DNA from: Caryophanales bacterium
GTDB taxonomy: Bacteria > Bacillota_I > Bacilli_A > RF39 > UBA660
Length of the DNA stretch: 10,653 bases
Assembly (NCBI GenBank): GCA_016282415.1
Contig: JAEEKO010000027.1
Location: forward strand, 1-10,653
Direction of reading: 5' to 3'
Below are positions 1-6,569 of this stretch, piece after piece. Below the pieces are notes generated by a model that was not told the DNA's origin, did no database searches, and saw only the letters and a program-made list of their open reading frames with translations. Positions within the stretch are counted from its first letter, which is position 1, and every line of letters begins with the position of its first letter. A program made the position numbers and the translations under genes.

Positions 1-409
1 AAGTATAGATTAATGCTTCAATCATTTTTTCTTCATTCTTGGCATTAACATTTAAAAATTCTTTTGAAAAATTTATTTTTAAAATATCATTATCAATTTT
101 TAAATCAATTATTCTAGTGTTTTCAGGAATTAAGGGTTGATAATTATTATTTATTAAAATGTTATTTTTGGAATTAATGATCAGATAGTTAATCTTTTCT
201 TTTATGGTAGTTAATTCATCATTGTTAATAACATACTGATTAGTTCGTACTAAATAATTATCATTATCTAATAAATAAACATAATCATTATTAACATTTT
301 GATAAGTAGTATTAGGTAACTCCTTTTTATTAAATAATATATAAATTCCTAAAACTACGATAATTAATGAAAAAAGTAGAATTTTTCTTTTTAAAAAAGT
401 AGTTATCAA
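1..409 (-). CDS. GerMN-domain sporulation protein (GerM-like), C-terminus beyond left edge
   Basis: I translated the minus strand by hand from 409; the frame stays open for 136 codons to the window edge. The N-terminus is basic (LKRK, about residues 6-9), followed by one hydrophobic segment at about 10-27, so the protein is probably anchored with its domain outside the membrane. The later part, LIPENTRIIDLKIDND then LKINFSKEFLN, has the pattern of a GerMN domain ('IPxGTxvlxvxixdgvaxvdfSkeF'). In B. subtilis GerM is a sigma-E lipoprotein that supports the SpoIIIA-SpoIIQ engulfment complex; an equivalent role here is inference. No lipobox cysteine is seen, unlike B. subtilis GerM. The start chosen is TTG at 409, five bases after AGGTGA; an in-frame ATG at 415 touches the ribosome site and is less likely. 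It is divergent from yqeG. Family assignment is fairly sure, exact role is not. Confidence 0.72.
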   Translation of the reverse strand, partial: MITTFLKRKILLFSLIIVVLGIYILFNKKELPNTTYQNVNNDYVYLLDNDNYLVRTNQYVINNDELTTIKEKINYLIINSKNNILINNNYQPLIPENTRIIDLKIDNDILKINFSKEFLNVNAKNEEKMIEALIYT

Positions 410-414
410 TAACA

Positions 415-420
415 TCACCT
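415..420 (-). promoter_or_regulatory. Ribosome binding site that selects a TTG start
   Basis: Minus-strand AGGTGA lies five bases before TTG at 409. The same AGGTGA with five-base spacing precedes the ATG of the GerAC gene (start 9550). The competing ATG at 415-413 overlaps or directly abuts this motif, leaving no proper spacing, so TTG is preferred. Confidence 0.5.
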
Positions 421-431
421 ATTAAAAAGTA

Positions 432-460
432 TTAATATCTTTAAGCTTTTATGATATAAT
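432..460 (+). promoter_or_regulatory. Sigma-A type extended -10 promoter for yqeG-yqeH-mutL
   Basis: TATAAT at 455-460 is preceded by TGA, giving the extended -10 form TGnTATAAT. A weak -35 (TTAATA, 4 of 6 matches) sits at 432-437 with a 17-base spacer. Transcription would start near 467, only about nine bases before the ATG at 476, so the leader would be unusually short. Confidence 0.65.
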
Positions 461-475
461 TTTATTGGTGGTTGT

Positions 476-997
476 ATGGATTATTTTATTCCTGATATAT
501 ATGCGCAAAGCATTCATACTATAAATTATAAAAAACTAAAAAAGAATGGTATTAAGTGTATTTTGTTTGATTTAGATAACACAATCGCGCCAATCGATTC
601 TAGTGATGTTACTAACAAAGTTAAAGAATTATTTGCATATTTAGAAGATATGGGATTTAAAGTTATTATTTTTAGTAATAGCGGTAAAAAGCGATTAAAA
701 CCATTTAAAGAAAAATTAAATTTGGATACTTCTTTTTCATCTCGTAAACCATTGAAAGGTAAATATATTAAAATTATGAAATTATATAATTTTAAAGATA
801 CCGAAATAGCTTGTGTTGGTGATCAATTATTAACTGATATTTTTGGTGCTAATCGTGTTGGATTTACTAGTATTTTAGTTAATCAGTTATGTCCAAATGA
901 TTTTATATTTACTAAAGTTAATCGCTTTTTTGAAAGAATAATTATTAAAAAATTTGAAAAACGTGGAATATTTAGTCGAGGTAAATATTATGATTAA
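476..997 (+). CDS. yqeG: YqeG family HAD IIIA phosphatase
   Basis: This 173-residue soluble protein carries all four HAD motifs: I, FDLDNT with D32 (nucleophile) and D34; II, FSNS at 66-69; III, K91 in RKPLK; IV, GDQLLTD at 115-121 with D116 and D121 for magnesium. Length and the N-terminal pattern (FIPDIYAQSI) match YqeG, a family related to the mitochondrial phosphatidylglycerophosphate phosphatase Gep4. A phosphatidylglycerophosphate substrate is therefore plausible but not shown by the sequence. GGTGG at 467-471 is a modest ribosome site before ATG 476. The gene's end overlaps the yqeH start by eight bases (ATGATTAA), and yqeG-yqeH adjacency is also seen in Bacillus. First gene of the operon. 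Confidence 0.92.
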   Translation: MDYFIPDIYAQSIHTINYKKLKKNGIKCILFDLDNTIAPIDSSDVTNKVKELFAYLEDMGFKVIIFSNSGKKRLKPFKEKLNLDTSFSSRKPLKGKYIKIMKLYNFKDTEIACVGDQLLTDIFGANRVGFTSILVNQLCPNDFIFTKVNRFFERIIIKKFEKRGIFSRGKYYD

Positions 998-1937
998 AAA
1001 ATGTATTGGTTGTGGCGTTGTATTACAAGATACTGATGAATCAGCAGTAGGTTATGTTAAAGATATAAATAAGATGGATTATTGTATGCGTTGCTTTAAA
1101 TTGAAAAATTATAATGAAGCATCAACTTTAACTCCTAATTATAGTAATTTAGAATTAGTTGAACTAATTAATGTTCAATTTGATAAATGTGTCTTTTTAG
1201 TTGATATTTTAAATATCAGTAGTGAAGTGATTAAGGTATTTAAAAAAATCAATATTCCCAAAATACTGGTTATTTCCAAACTTGATATTATTCCTAAGAG
1301 TATTAAAGTTAATGATATTATTAAACGTATTCGTTTAGTTTATCAACTTGATGCTAATATTATAACTATTAGTAGTTTAAAAAGTATTAATATAAATTTA
1401 ATTAGAAAATTTATTGGTAATGATAAAGCTTGTATAGCTGGTTTTACGAATAGTGGTAAATCATCATTAATTAATACTTTAGTTAATGATAATCGTGTCC
1501 TAATTAGTAAGAATGTTAATACGACTTTAGATTTTATTCGGGTTGATAGTGATGATTTTGTTTTATATGATACTCCTGGTTTTCGCTATGAACATACTTA
1601 TTTAGATGAAAAGAAATTAACTAATTTAACCATTACTAATTTAATTAAACCAGCAATTTATCAATTAAAACCAAATACCGGTATTTTATTAGATGAAATT
1701 GTACTATTTAATAATAGTAATGAGCTAACTAATTTAACGTTATATACTAATAATTATTTACCAATTAAAAAGGTATTTAAAAAACCGGATGGTAATTATT
1801 TAAATATGCGTTTAAAAAATCAGGATATTGTTATTAAAACCGTAGGGTTTATTAGTACCCGTAATGCTCCTGATTTAGATGTATCCAAATTAGAAGAATT
1901 AATTGAGGTTCGAGAAACATTATTCAAGGTGATGTAA
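990..1937 (+). CDS. yqeH: YqeH, circularly permuted GTPase for 30S ribosome assembly
   Basis: The protein has 315 residues. An N-terminal zinc finger (C5, C8, C32, C35) precedes a GTPase domain with motifs in permuted order: G4 SKLD at 96-99, G5 ISSLK near 127-131, G1 GFTNSGKS at 151-158, G2 threonines 178-179, then G3 DTPG at 194-197. This order is the mark of the YqeH/YjeQ-type permuted GTPases; YqeH is known to act in small-subunit assembly in B. subtilis. The C-terminal part would bind RNA or the ribosome. It is about 50 residues shorter than the roughly 366 of B. subtilis YqeH, and G4 has serine where asparagine is usual. ATG 990 follows GAGGT at 978-982; the in-frame ATG at 954 would add 12 residues and lies inside yqeG. 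Its last codons hold the mutL ribosome site. Confidence 0.93.
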   Translation: MIKKCIGCGVVLQDTDESAVGYVKDINKMDYCMRCFKLKNYNEASTLTPNYSNLELVELINVQFDKCVFLVDILNISSEVIKVFKKINIPKILVISKLDIIPKSIKVNDIIKRIRLVYQLDANIITISSLKSININLIRKFIGNDKACIAGFTNSGKSSLINTLVNDNRVLISKNVNTTLDFIRVDSDDFVLYDTPGFRYEHTYLDEKKLTNLTITNLIKPAIYQLKPNTGILLDEIVLFNNSNELTNLTLYTNNYLPIKKVFKKPDGNYLNMRLKNQDIVIKTVGFISTRNAPDLDVSKLEELIEVRETLFKVM

Positions 1938-1938
1938 G

Positions 1939-3714
1939 ATGGCAAGTATTAAAATAATGAGTGACAACTTAGCTAATAAAATTGCAGCTGGTGAAGTTGT
2001 TGAAAAATGTAGTAGTGTTGTCAAAGAATTAGTTGAAAATAGTATTGATGCTGGATCTAATAATATTATCGTTGAATTAAACGATGGTGGTTTAGGAGGC
2101 ATTAAAGTTGTTGATGATGGTAATGGAATGAACCATGATGATGCTTTATTGTGCTTTATGCGTCATGCTACTAGTAAGTTAATTAATGAAGATGATTTGT
2201 TTTTTATTAATACATTAGGTTTTAGAGGTGAAGCAATTCCTTCGATAGCATCAGTATCATTATTTGATTTACAAACTTGTAGTGGTGATATTGGTAGTCA
2301 TATTGTTTATCGTGGTGGGGAACTTATTACTGATGAAGTGGGTTCTAGTCGTAAAGGAACGGTTATTACTGTTAAGAATCTTTTCTTTAATACGCCAGCA
2401 CGTTTGAAATACTTAAAAAGTGCTACTTCGGAATTACGATATATTGTTGAGTTAATTGAAAAACTAGCGTTTGCATATCCTAAAATTAGTTTTACTTTAA
2501 TCAATGATGAAAAGACTGTGGTTAAAACGACTGGTAGTGGTAATTTATTAAAAACGATTAATGAAGTATATGGTGCTACCGTGTGTAAGAATATGATTGA
2601 ATTAAAGGTTAGTAATGATGACTTTGAAGTAAGTGGTTATATTTGTAAACCGGAAGTACTAAAGAGTAATAAAAATCATATGATTACATTTGTAAATAAT
2701 CGTTTAGTTAAAAATTATGATATTTTTAAAGCTATTAACGATGGTTATTATACTTATAAACCAGATATCAAATATCCTATTGTAATTTTAAATATTGATA
2801 TGGATCCAACCCTAGTTGATGTTAATATTCATCCGACTAAACAAGATGTTAAAATTGGGAAAATTAATGAATTACAAGATTTAATACGTACTAAGATTGA
2901 TAAACTATTAAAAGATAATTTATTAATTAATAGTGCTGTTAAAAATTTAATTGAAGAAGATCCAACGTTTACGGTTAATTTGAATTATGAAATGCCAGTT
3001 AATACTGATTTTGTGATTAATGAAGAACCAGAAACGTTTAATCAAGAAGAAGCGGTTAATGACCAATTAACTTTTGATTTAGGGGTTGATGTTCCAGAAC
3101 AAGAAACAGTAATTAATGAAGAACTAAAAAGCTTAAAATTATATCCAGTAGGTTTATGTTTGGGAACATATATTATTGCCGAAAATGAAGAAGGCATTTA
3201 TTTACTAGATCAACATGCAGTTCAAGAGCGAATTAATTATGAACGTTATTTTAAAGCGTTAAAAGAACATCAAAACTTTAAAATTAGTTCTATGTTTCCA
3301 ATTACAATTGAATTAAATAAAACAGAATTCTTAGCAATTATGGAAAATATTGATTACTTGAAAGAAATTGGCTTTACAATTGAAGAATTTGGAATTAATA
3401 CTATTATTGTTAAAGAACATCCAACTTGGTTAAAAGAAGGATATGAAGAAGAACAAATTAGAATGATTTTGGATTTAGTTGCAGTTCAAATGAAAGAGTT
3501 TGATCCAATTAAGTTTAATGAACATATTGCAATTACATTAGCTTGTAAAACTTCGATTAAAGCTAATTATCATATTTCCCATGAAGAAATGGAAGAACTA
3601 TTGGATGAATTAGTACAATGTGAAAATCCATATAATTGTCCTCATGGTCGTCCAACCATTATTAAATTTACGCAGTATGATTTAGAAAAAATGTTTAAGA
3701 GAGTTATGAACTAA
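1939..3714 (+). CDS. mutL: DNA mismatch repair protein MutL (endonuclease type)
   Basis: A full-length 591-residue MutL. The N-terminal GHKL ATPase domain shows AAGEVVE near 16-22, KELVENSIDAG at 29-39 (E30 catalytic, N34 binds magnesium), DDGNGM at 59-64 and GFRGEA at 94-99. An acidic linker covers about 335-395. The C-terminal domain has the nicking-endonuclease metal motif DQHAVQERINYE (424-435), ACKTSIKA (535-542) and CPHGRP (567-572). It is therefore the MutH-independent form that nicks the new strand after MutS recognition. Q376-L381 (QLTFDL) in the linker could be a sliding-clamp contact; this is a guess. AAGGTGA at the end of yqeH serves as ribosome site for ATG 1939, one base after the yqeH stop. 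mutS is not adjacent in this window. Confidence 0.97.
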   Translation: MASIKIMSDNLANKIAAGEVVEKCSSVVKELVENSIDAGSNNIIVELNDGGLGGIKVVDDGNGMNHDDALLCFMRHATSKLINEDDLFFINTLGFRGEAIPSIASVSLFDLQTCSGDIGSHIVYRGGELITDEVGSSRKGTVITVKNLFFNTPARLKYLKSATSELRYIVELIEKLAFAYPKISFTLINDEKTVVKTTGSGNLLKTINEVYGATVCKNMIELKVSNDDFEVSGYICKPEVLKSNKNHMITFVNNRLVKNYDIFKAINDGYYTYKPDIKYPIVILNIDMDPTLVDVNIHPTKQDVKIGKINELQDLIRTKIDKLLKDNLLINSAVKNLIEEDPTFTVNLNYEMPVNTDFVINEEPETFNQEEAVNDQLTFDLGVDVPEQETVINEELKSLKLYPVGLCLGTYIIAENEEGIYLLDQHAVQERINYERYFKALKEHQNFKISSMFPITIELNKTEFLAIMENIDYLKEIGFTIEEFGINTIIVKEHPTWLKEGYEEEQIRMILDLVAVQMKEFDPIKFNEHIAITLACKTSIKANYHISHEEMEELLDELVQCENPYNCPHGRPTIIKFTQYDLEKMFKRVMN

Positions 3715-3724
3715 CTCTCTTTTT
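3697..3724 (+). terminator. Intrinsic terminator of yqeG-yqeH-mutL
   Basis: Arms 3697-3706 (AAGAGAGTTA) and 3712-3721 (TAACTCTCTT) are perfectly complementary around a five-base loop, and the right arm runs into five Ts at 3720-3724. The mutL TAA (3712-3714) opens the right arm. Confidence 0.85.
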
Positions 3725-3730
3725 ATTAGT

Positions 3731-3759
3731 TTGACAATACGTATTTAAAATGCTATAAT
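3731..3759 (+). promoter_or_regulatory. Perfect consensus sigma-A promoter
   Basis: TTGACA at 3731-3736, a 17-base spacer and TATAAT at 3754-3759 match the housekeeping consensus exactly. TGC just before the -10 adds an extended -10 element. The start would be near 3766, giving a leader of about 27 bases. It is the strongest-looking promoter in the window and sits seven bases after the mutL terminator. Confidence 0.93.
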
Positions 3760-3792
3760 ACGACAACATTATATATAAAGGTTGGGGATAAT

Positions 3793-4296
3793 ATGGAAAC
3801 AAGAAAAGAATTTGAAGTGATATACTATGTTTCTGATAATGAGGTTGAAAACTCCATTTCAAATGAAACTAATACTTTGATATTTGAATTGTTTGAATCA
3901 CAAAGCAACCATAATTTTGAAAAAGAAATCGGTAATACTTTTAATTATTGCCGTGTTAAAAGTGGTAGTAAGATAATGGAATATTTAGAAAAAGTTATTA
4001 TTCCTGTTAACCCAATTACTAAACCAGCAATCATTCCCTTTGAAGGTGGAATTATCCATGTAGTTCCTATCTTTAATGCTAAGGAGTTTAATCGTTTAGA
4101 ACAAGTTGCGACATTATATATTTCTGCCCAAGATGCTTCTAGTGAATCAACAGCGTTTTTAGAAGCTATTAGTGAATCAGAGTGTACCCGTAATTATCGT
4201 TACTGTGATGTAACAGGTAATTTTAGAACTATTATTTTTCCTAGAATTAAAAATAATCCTTTTGATAAACAAATTAGGCTTTTAATAAGACATTAA
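3793..4296 (+). CDS. Uncharacterised 167-residue protein upstream of miaA
   Basis: I do not recognise this family. It is a soluble-looking protein with mixed charge, no signal peptide, no membrane segment and no clear nucleotide-binding or catalytic motif. The N-terminal half is acidic; the middle has a hydrophobic, beta-like stretch rich in proline (IPVNPITKPAIIPFEGG, about 76-92). Three cysteines (in NYCRV and SECTRNYRYC) do not form an obvious metal site. The C-terminal end is basic (KQIRLLIRH). The start is ATG 3793, behind a G-rich but poor ribosome site (AAGGTTGGGG). Codon use resembles the flanking genes, so this looks like a real native gene. It lies 28 bases before miaA with no terminator between, so the two are probably co-transcribed from the consensus promoter. 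Confidence 0.8.
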   Translation: METRKEFEVIYYVSDNEVENSISNETNTLIFELFESQSNHNFEKEIGNTFNYCRVKSGSKIMEYLEKVIIPVNPITKPAIIPFEGGIIHVVPIFNAKEFNRLEQVATLYISAQDASSESTAFLEAISESECTRNYRYCDVTGNFRTIIFPRIKNNPFDKQIRLLIRH

Positions 4297-4324
4297 ATAG
4301 ATATATATAGAAAGAGGTGAGGTT

Positions 4325-5176
4325 ATGTTAATAGTTGTTACTGGTCCAACAGGAGTAGGGAAATCCGATTTAAGTTTAGAACTAGCTAAACATTTTAATG
4401 CTGAGATAATTAATGCAGATAGTATGCAAGTTTATAAAGGTATGGATATTGCTACAGCCAAAGTAACTAAAGAAGAACAAAAATTAGCAAAACACCACTT
4501 ACTTAATATTAAAGAGTATAATGAAGATTATTCAATTTATGATTATCAAATTGATGGTCGTAAAATAATTGATAATAACCCGGATAAGAATTTTATTATT
4601 GTTGGGGGTAGTGGACTATATATTAAATCATTATTATACGATTATAGATTTAATGAAGAAACAAATAATGAAACATATGATGATTTAACTAATGAAGAAT
4701 TATATGAATTAGCTTTAAAAAAAGATCCGACGATGAGTATTCATGCTAACAATCGTAAACGTTTAGTTCGTTTCTTAAATAAAACAACAATTAACAATAA
4801 TAAGTCACCACTTTTATATAAAGATACTGTCTTTATTGGACTTACGATGGATCGTGAAAAGTTATATGAAAGAGTAGCAAAACGAGTTGATAAAATGGTT
4901 ACTATGGGTTTGATTGAAGAAGCTAACCATTTTTATCAGTTAGATCATAATGCTAAATCATTAAAAACGGTGATTGGTTATAAAGAATTGTTTCCATACT
5001 TTGATGGTTTAATAACTAAAGAGGAAGCGTTAGAAAATATTGTTAAAAGCACCCGTCATTATATTAAAAGACAATATACTTTCTTTAATCATCAACTTGA
5101 TTTAAAATGGTTTGATGTTACGGAAGCTAATTATATTAATAATGTTATTGATTATATAAAAAAAGCAAATAGGTAA
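4325..5176 (+). CDS. miaA: tRNA dimethylallyltransferase MiaA
   Basis: MiaA transfers a dimethylallyl group to N6 of A37 in tRNAs that read UNN codons, in the cytoplasm. The 283-residue protein shows the P-loop GPTGVGKS at 7-14, the family block DSMQVYKGMDIATAK at 32-46 (D32 is the catalytic aspartate position), HHLL at 57-60 and GGSGLYIKSLLY at 94-105. The C-terminal part has the helical region ending in STRHYIKRQYTFF, a typical MiaA signature. It is slightly shorter than the usual 300-315 residues. A strong ribosome site (AAAGAGGTGAGG) precedes ATG 4325. In many bacteria miaA neighbours mutL; here they are one gene apart but under separate promoters. It ends in a shared bidirectional terminator. 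Confidence 0.96.
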   Translation: MLIVVTGPTGVGKSDLSLELAKHFNAEIINADSMQVYKGMDIATAKVTKEEQKLAKHHLLNIKEYNEDYSIYDYQIDGRKIIDNNPDKNFIIVGGSGLYIKSLLYDYRFNEETNNETYDDLTNEELYELALKKDPTMSIHANNRKRLVRFLNKTTINNNKSPLLYKDTVFIGLTMDREKLYERVAKRVDKMVTMGLIEEANHFYQLDHNAKSLKTVIGYKELFPYFDGLITKEEALENIVKSTRHYIKRQYTFFNHQLDLKWFDVTEANYINNVIDYIKKANR

Positions 5177-5190
5177 TCCTATTTGTTTTT
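5161..5190. terminator. Bidirectional terminator between miaA and the transglutaminase-like gene
   Basis: CAAATAGG (5166-5173) pairs with CCTATTTG (5178-5185) around loop TAAT. A G-U pair and A-U pairs extend the stem to 5161-5190, giving a T tract in both directions. The miaA TAA lies in the loop, and the minus-strand TAG (5179-5181) lies in the stem, so the hairpin serves both convergent genes. Confidence 0.82.
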
Positions 5191-6126
5191 AAATTCTAAA
5201 TAAACACTAGTTTTAAAATTATGACTATCAATATTTACTTCACCTTGATCAGCATCAGCTAAGCCATCATTATCAACTAAGAAATACTTATGATATAAAT
5301 AATCTTTACCATCAGTACTAATTGGGTCATCCCAAGTTAAATCAAGATGTAACCAATTATTATCTAAATAAGCGGCATTCCATACATGCCCAGTTTTAGT
5401 ATTATTTGGAGCAATAGCAATTTTATAATTTTTGATATGTAATCGATCAAGTAATAATGCCATAGTATCACTGTAACCATTACATGTTGCTAAATGATTT
5501 TTTAATAAACCATAAGCAGTAGAGGCATCAGTGATTTCATTTATTTTATTAGCTTTTTCATCATAACGCGTATTATTGATTATATGATCATGAAGTTTTT
5601 TAATTTTTTCTTCATTTGTCATGTTATCAGTAATTACATTTTTAAGTATTTTGTCTAATTCACTATTTATAAATGTAATTTCATCATTACTATATAATTT
5701 AGTAATTTTGATAGTTATTAATCCAGTTTCATCATAACTGGTATAAACATTTTTAAAACAGTTATATGGTGATACGAAATTATTAATATAACTTAATATT
5801 AATTGATCATTAGATAGGGCTTGAATATCTTCAAGACAACTAGTATATTCACTAGGACAGTAGAAGGTAAATTCATCCCAACCATTATCCAAAACAGTGT
5901 AGTAAATATTTAATAGTTCTTGATAATTGTATGGTCGAAAACTAGTGGTTTTAGCAATATATTTAAAGTTGTAATTACGAGCATACTGATTGGTATCAGG
6001 GATCACAATCTTCGGATCATGATATAAAATACTAACTACTTTATTAGAAATTGGCTTAATAAAAGCAATTGTGATAATAATTAAGGTAATACAAGCTACT
6101 TTAATTATAATGTTACTCTTTTTCAT
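5179..6126 (-). CDS. Membrane-anchored transglutaminase-like protein
   Basis: This 315-residue protein has a short basic N-terminus and a hydrophobic segment at about 8-26, so it is probably exported and tethered to the membrane. The C-terminal half is a transglutaminase-like (papain-fold) domain: C215 in ATCNGYSD, H247 in GHVWNAAYLDNNW and D262 in HLDLTWDDP form a complete Cys-His-Asp triad. Such domains in bacteria are often proteases or amide-processing enzymes rather than true cross-linkers; the substrate cannot be told. The residues between the anchor and the domain are not recognised. ATG 6126 follows GGTGAT with four-base spacing. It lies downstream of rpsT behind that gene's terminator; no convincing promoter is seen in the gap, so read-through or a sporulation sigma factor is possible. 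Confidence 0.85.
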   Translation of the reverse strand: MKKSNIIIKVACITLIIITIAFIKPISNKVVSILYHDPKIVIPDTNQYARNYNFKYIAKTTSFRPYNYQELLNIYYTVLDNGWDEFTFYCPSEYTSCLEDIQALSNDQLILSYINNFVSPYNCFKNVYTSYDETGLITIKITKLYSNDEITFINSELDKILKNVITDNMTNEEKIKKLHDHIINNTRYDEKANKINEITDASTAYGLLKNHLATCNGYSDTMALLLDRLHIKNYKIAIAPNNTKTGHVWNAAYLDNNWLHLDLTWDDPISTDGKDYLYHKYFLVDNDGLADADQGEVNIDSHNFKTSVYLEFKNK

Positions 6127-6145
6127 ATCATCACCATTTTAAATA

Positions 6146-6162
6146 TATCAAATAAATTGATA
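6146..6162. repeat. Short inverted repeat TATCAA-N5-TTGATA
   Basis: A perfect six-base inverted repeat lies 20 bases before the transglutaminase-like start, directly behind the rpsT terminator T tract. It could be an operator or chance in such A+T-rich DNA. Confidence 0.3.
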
Positions 6163-6190
6163 AAAAAAAAGAAGTAATTACAATTACTTC
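6162..6190 (-). terminator. Intrinsic terminator of rpsT
   Basis: Read on the minus strand, GAAGTAAT (6190-6183) pairs with ATTACTTC (6178-6171) around a four-base loop and is followed by nine Ts (6170-6162). The rpsT TAA (6184-6186) lies inside the first arm. Confidence 0.88.
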
Positions 6191-6447
6191 ATATTTTTAA
6201 CTTTTTGTGATAATCTTGATTTTTGTCTATCAGCAGTATTTTTCTTAATTAAACCTTTACTAGTAGCACGATCAATATTTTTTTGAACTGTACTTGCTAA
6301 TTCAGTTGCTTTAGCTTTATCGCCACTAGCGATTGCTTTTTCACAATTTTTAATGTTATTTTTAACAGTTGCTTTTAATTCATGATTATTATCAGTTCTT
6401 TTAGCAATTTGTTTGATAGCTTTTTTACTACTTTTAATATTAGCCAT
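6184..6447 (-). CDS. rpsT: 30S ribosomal protein S20
   Basis: A primary 16S rRNA-binding protein of the small subunit. The 87-residue product is very basic and helical, starts with the family signature MANIKSSKKAIKQ and has the conserved ATSKGLIKKNTADRQKSRLS block near 61-80. Length matches the usual 83-90 residues. The start is ATG 6447, five bases after a strong Shine-Dalgarno run; an in-frame ATG at 6528 would add 27 residues upstream of that site and across the promoter, so it is rejected. It is a single-gene transcript with its own promoter and terminator, divergent from spoIIP. Confidence 0.97.
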   Translation of the reverse strand: MANIKSSKKAIKQIAKRTDNNHELKATVKNNIKNCEKAIASGDKAKATELASTVQKNIDRATSKGLIKKNTADRQKSRLSQKVKNMK

Positions 6448-6451
6448 GATG

Positions 6452-6460
6452 TCCCTCCCT
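6452..6460 (-). promoter_or_regulatory. Strong ribosome binding site of rpsT
   Basis: Minus-strand AGGGAGGGA lies four bases before ATG 6447 and fixes the start. The segment GAGGGACATCATG recurs base for base at the gerAB start. Confidence 0.85.
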
Positions 6461-6478
6461 TTTCCAAATACAATTATG

Positions 6479-6507
6479 ATTTTACCAAAGAATTGGGGTT
6501 TTTGCAA
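6479..6507 (-). promoter_or_regulatory. Sigma-A promoter of rpsT
   Basis: On the minus strand TTGCAA (6507-6502) and TAAAAT (6484-6479) are separated by exactly 17 bases, and TGG before the -10 gives an extended -10 form. The start would be near 6472, with a leader of about 25 bases. Confidence 0.75.
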
Positions 6508-6569
6508 CTTATTTTTATATATCGACAAAATAATTATAATGTATGTTTTATATTAATAATGGTGTTTTT

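Noticed and set aside
421..475. A promoter for the GerM-like gene on the minus strand
   Set aside because: A CATAAA-like sequence exists in the divergent gap, but no matching upstream element could be fixed, and A+T bias makes such matches common.
954..989. ATG 954 as the yqeH start
   Set aside because: It lies well inside yqeG without a ribosome site; ATG 990 has GAGGT at good spacing and puts the zinc-finger cysteine at residue 5, as in the family.
1920..2504. Minus-strand open frames inside mutL
   Set aside because: They lie within a gene with strong protein homology, have no ribosome site and encode low-complexity products.
6448..6528. ATG 6528 as the rpsT start
   Set aside because: It would add 27 residues not found in S20 and would run through the promoter and ribosome site of the gene.
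6512..6540. TATAAT at 6535-6540 as a sigma-A promoter for spoIIP
   Set aside because: No acceptable -35 lies 16-18 bases upstream, and spoIIP is expected to use a sporulation sigma factor. The stretch is so A+T-rich that a TATAAT by chance is likely. A sigma-E reading (ATA near 6517, ATAATGT near 6536) is too weak to call.
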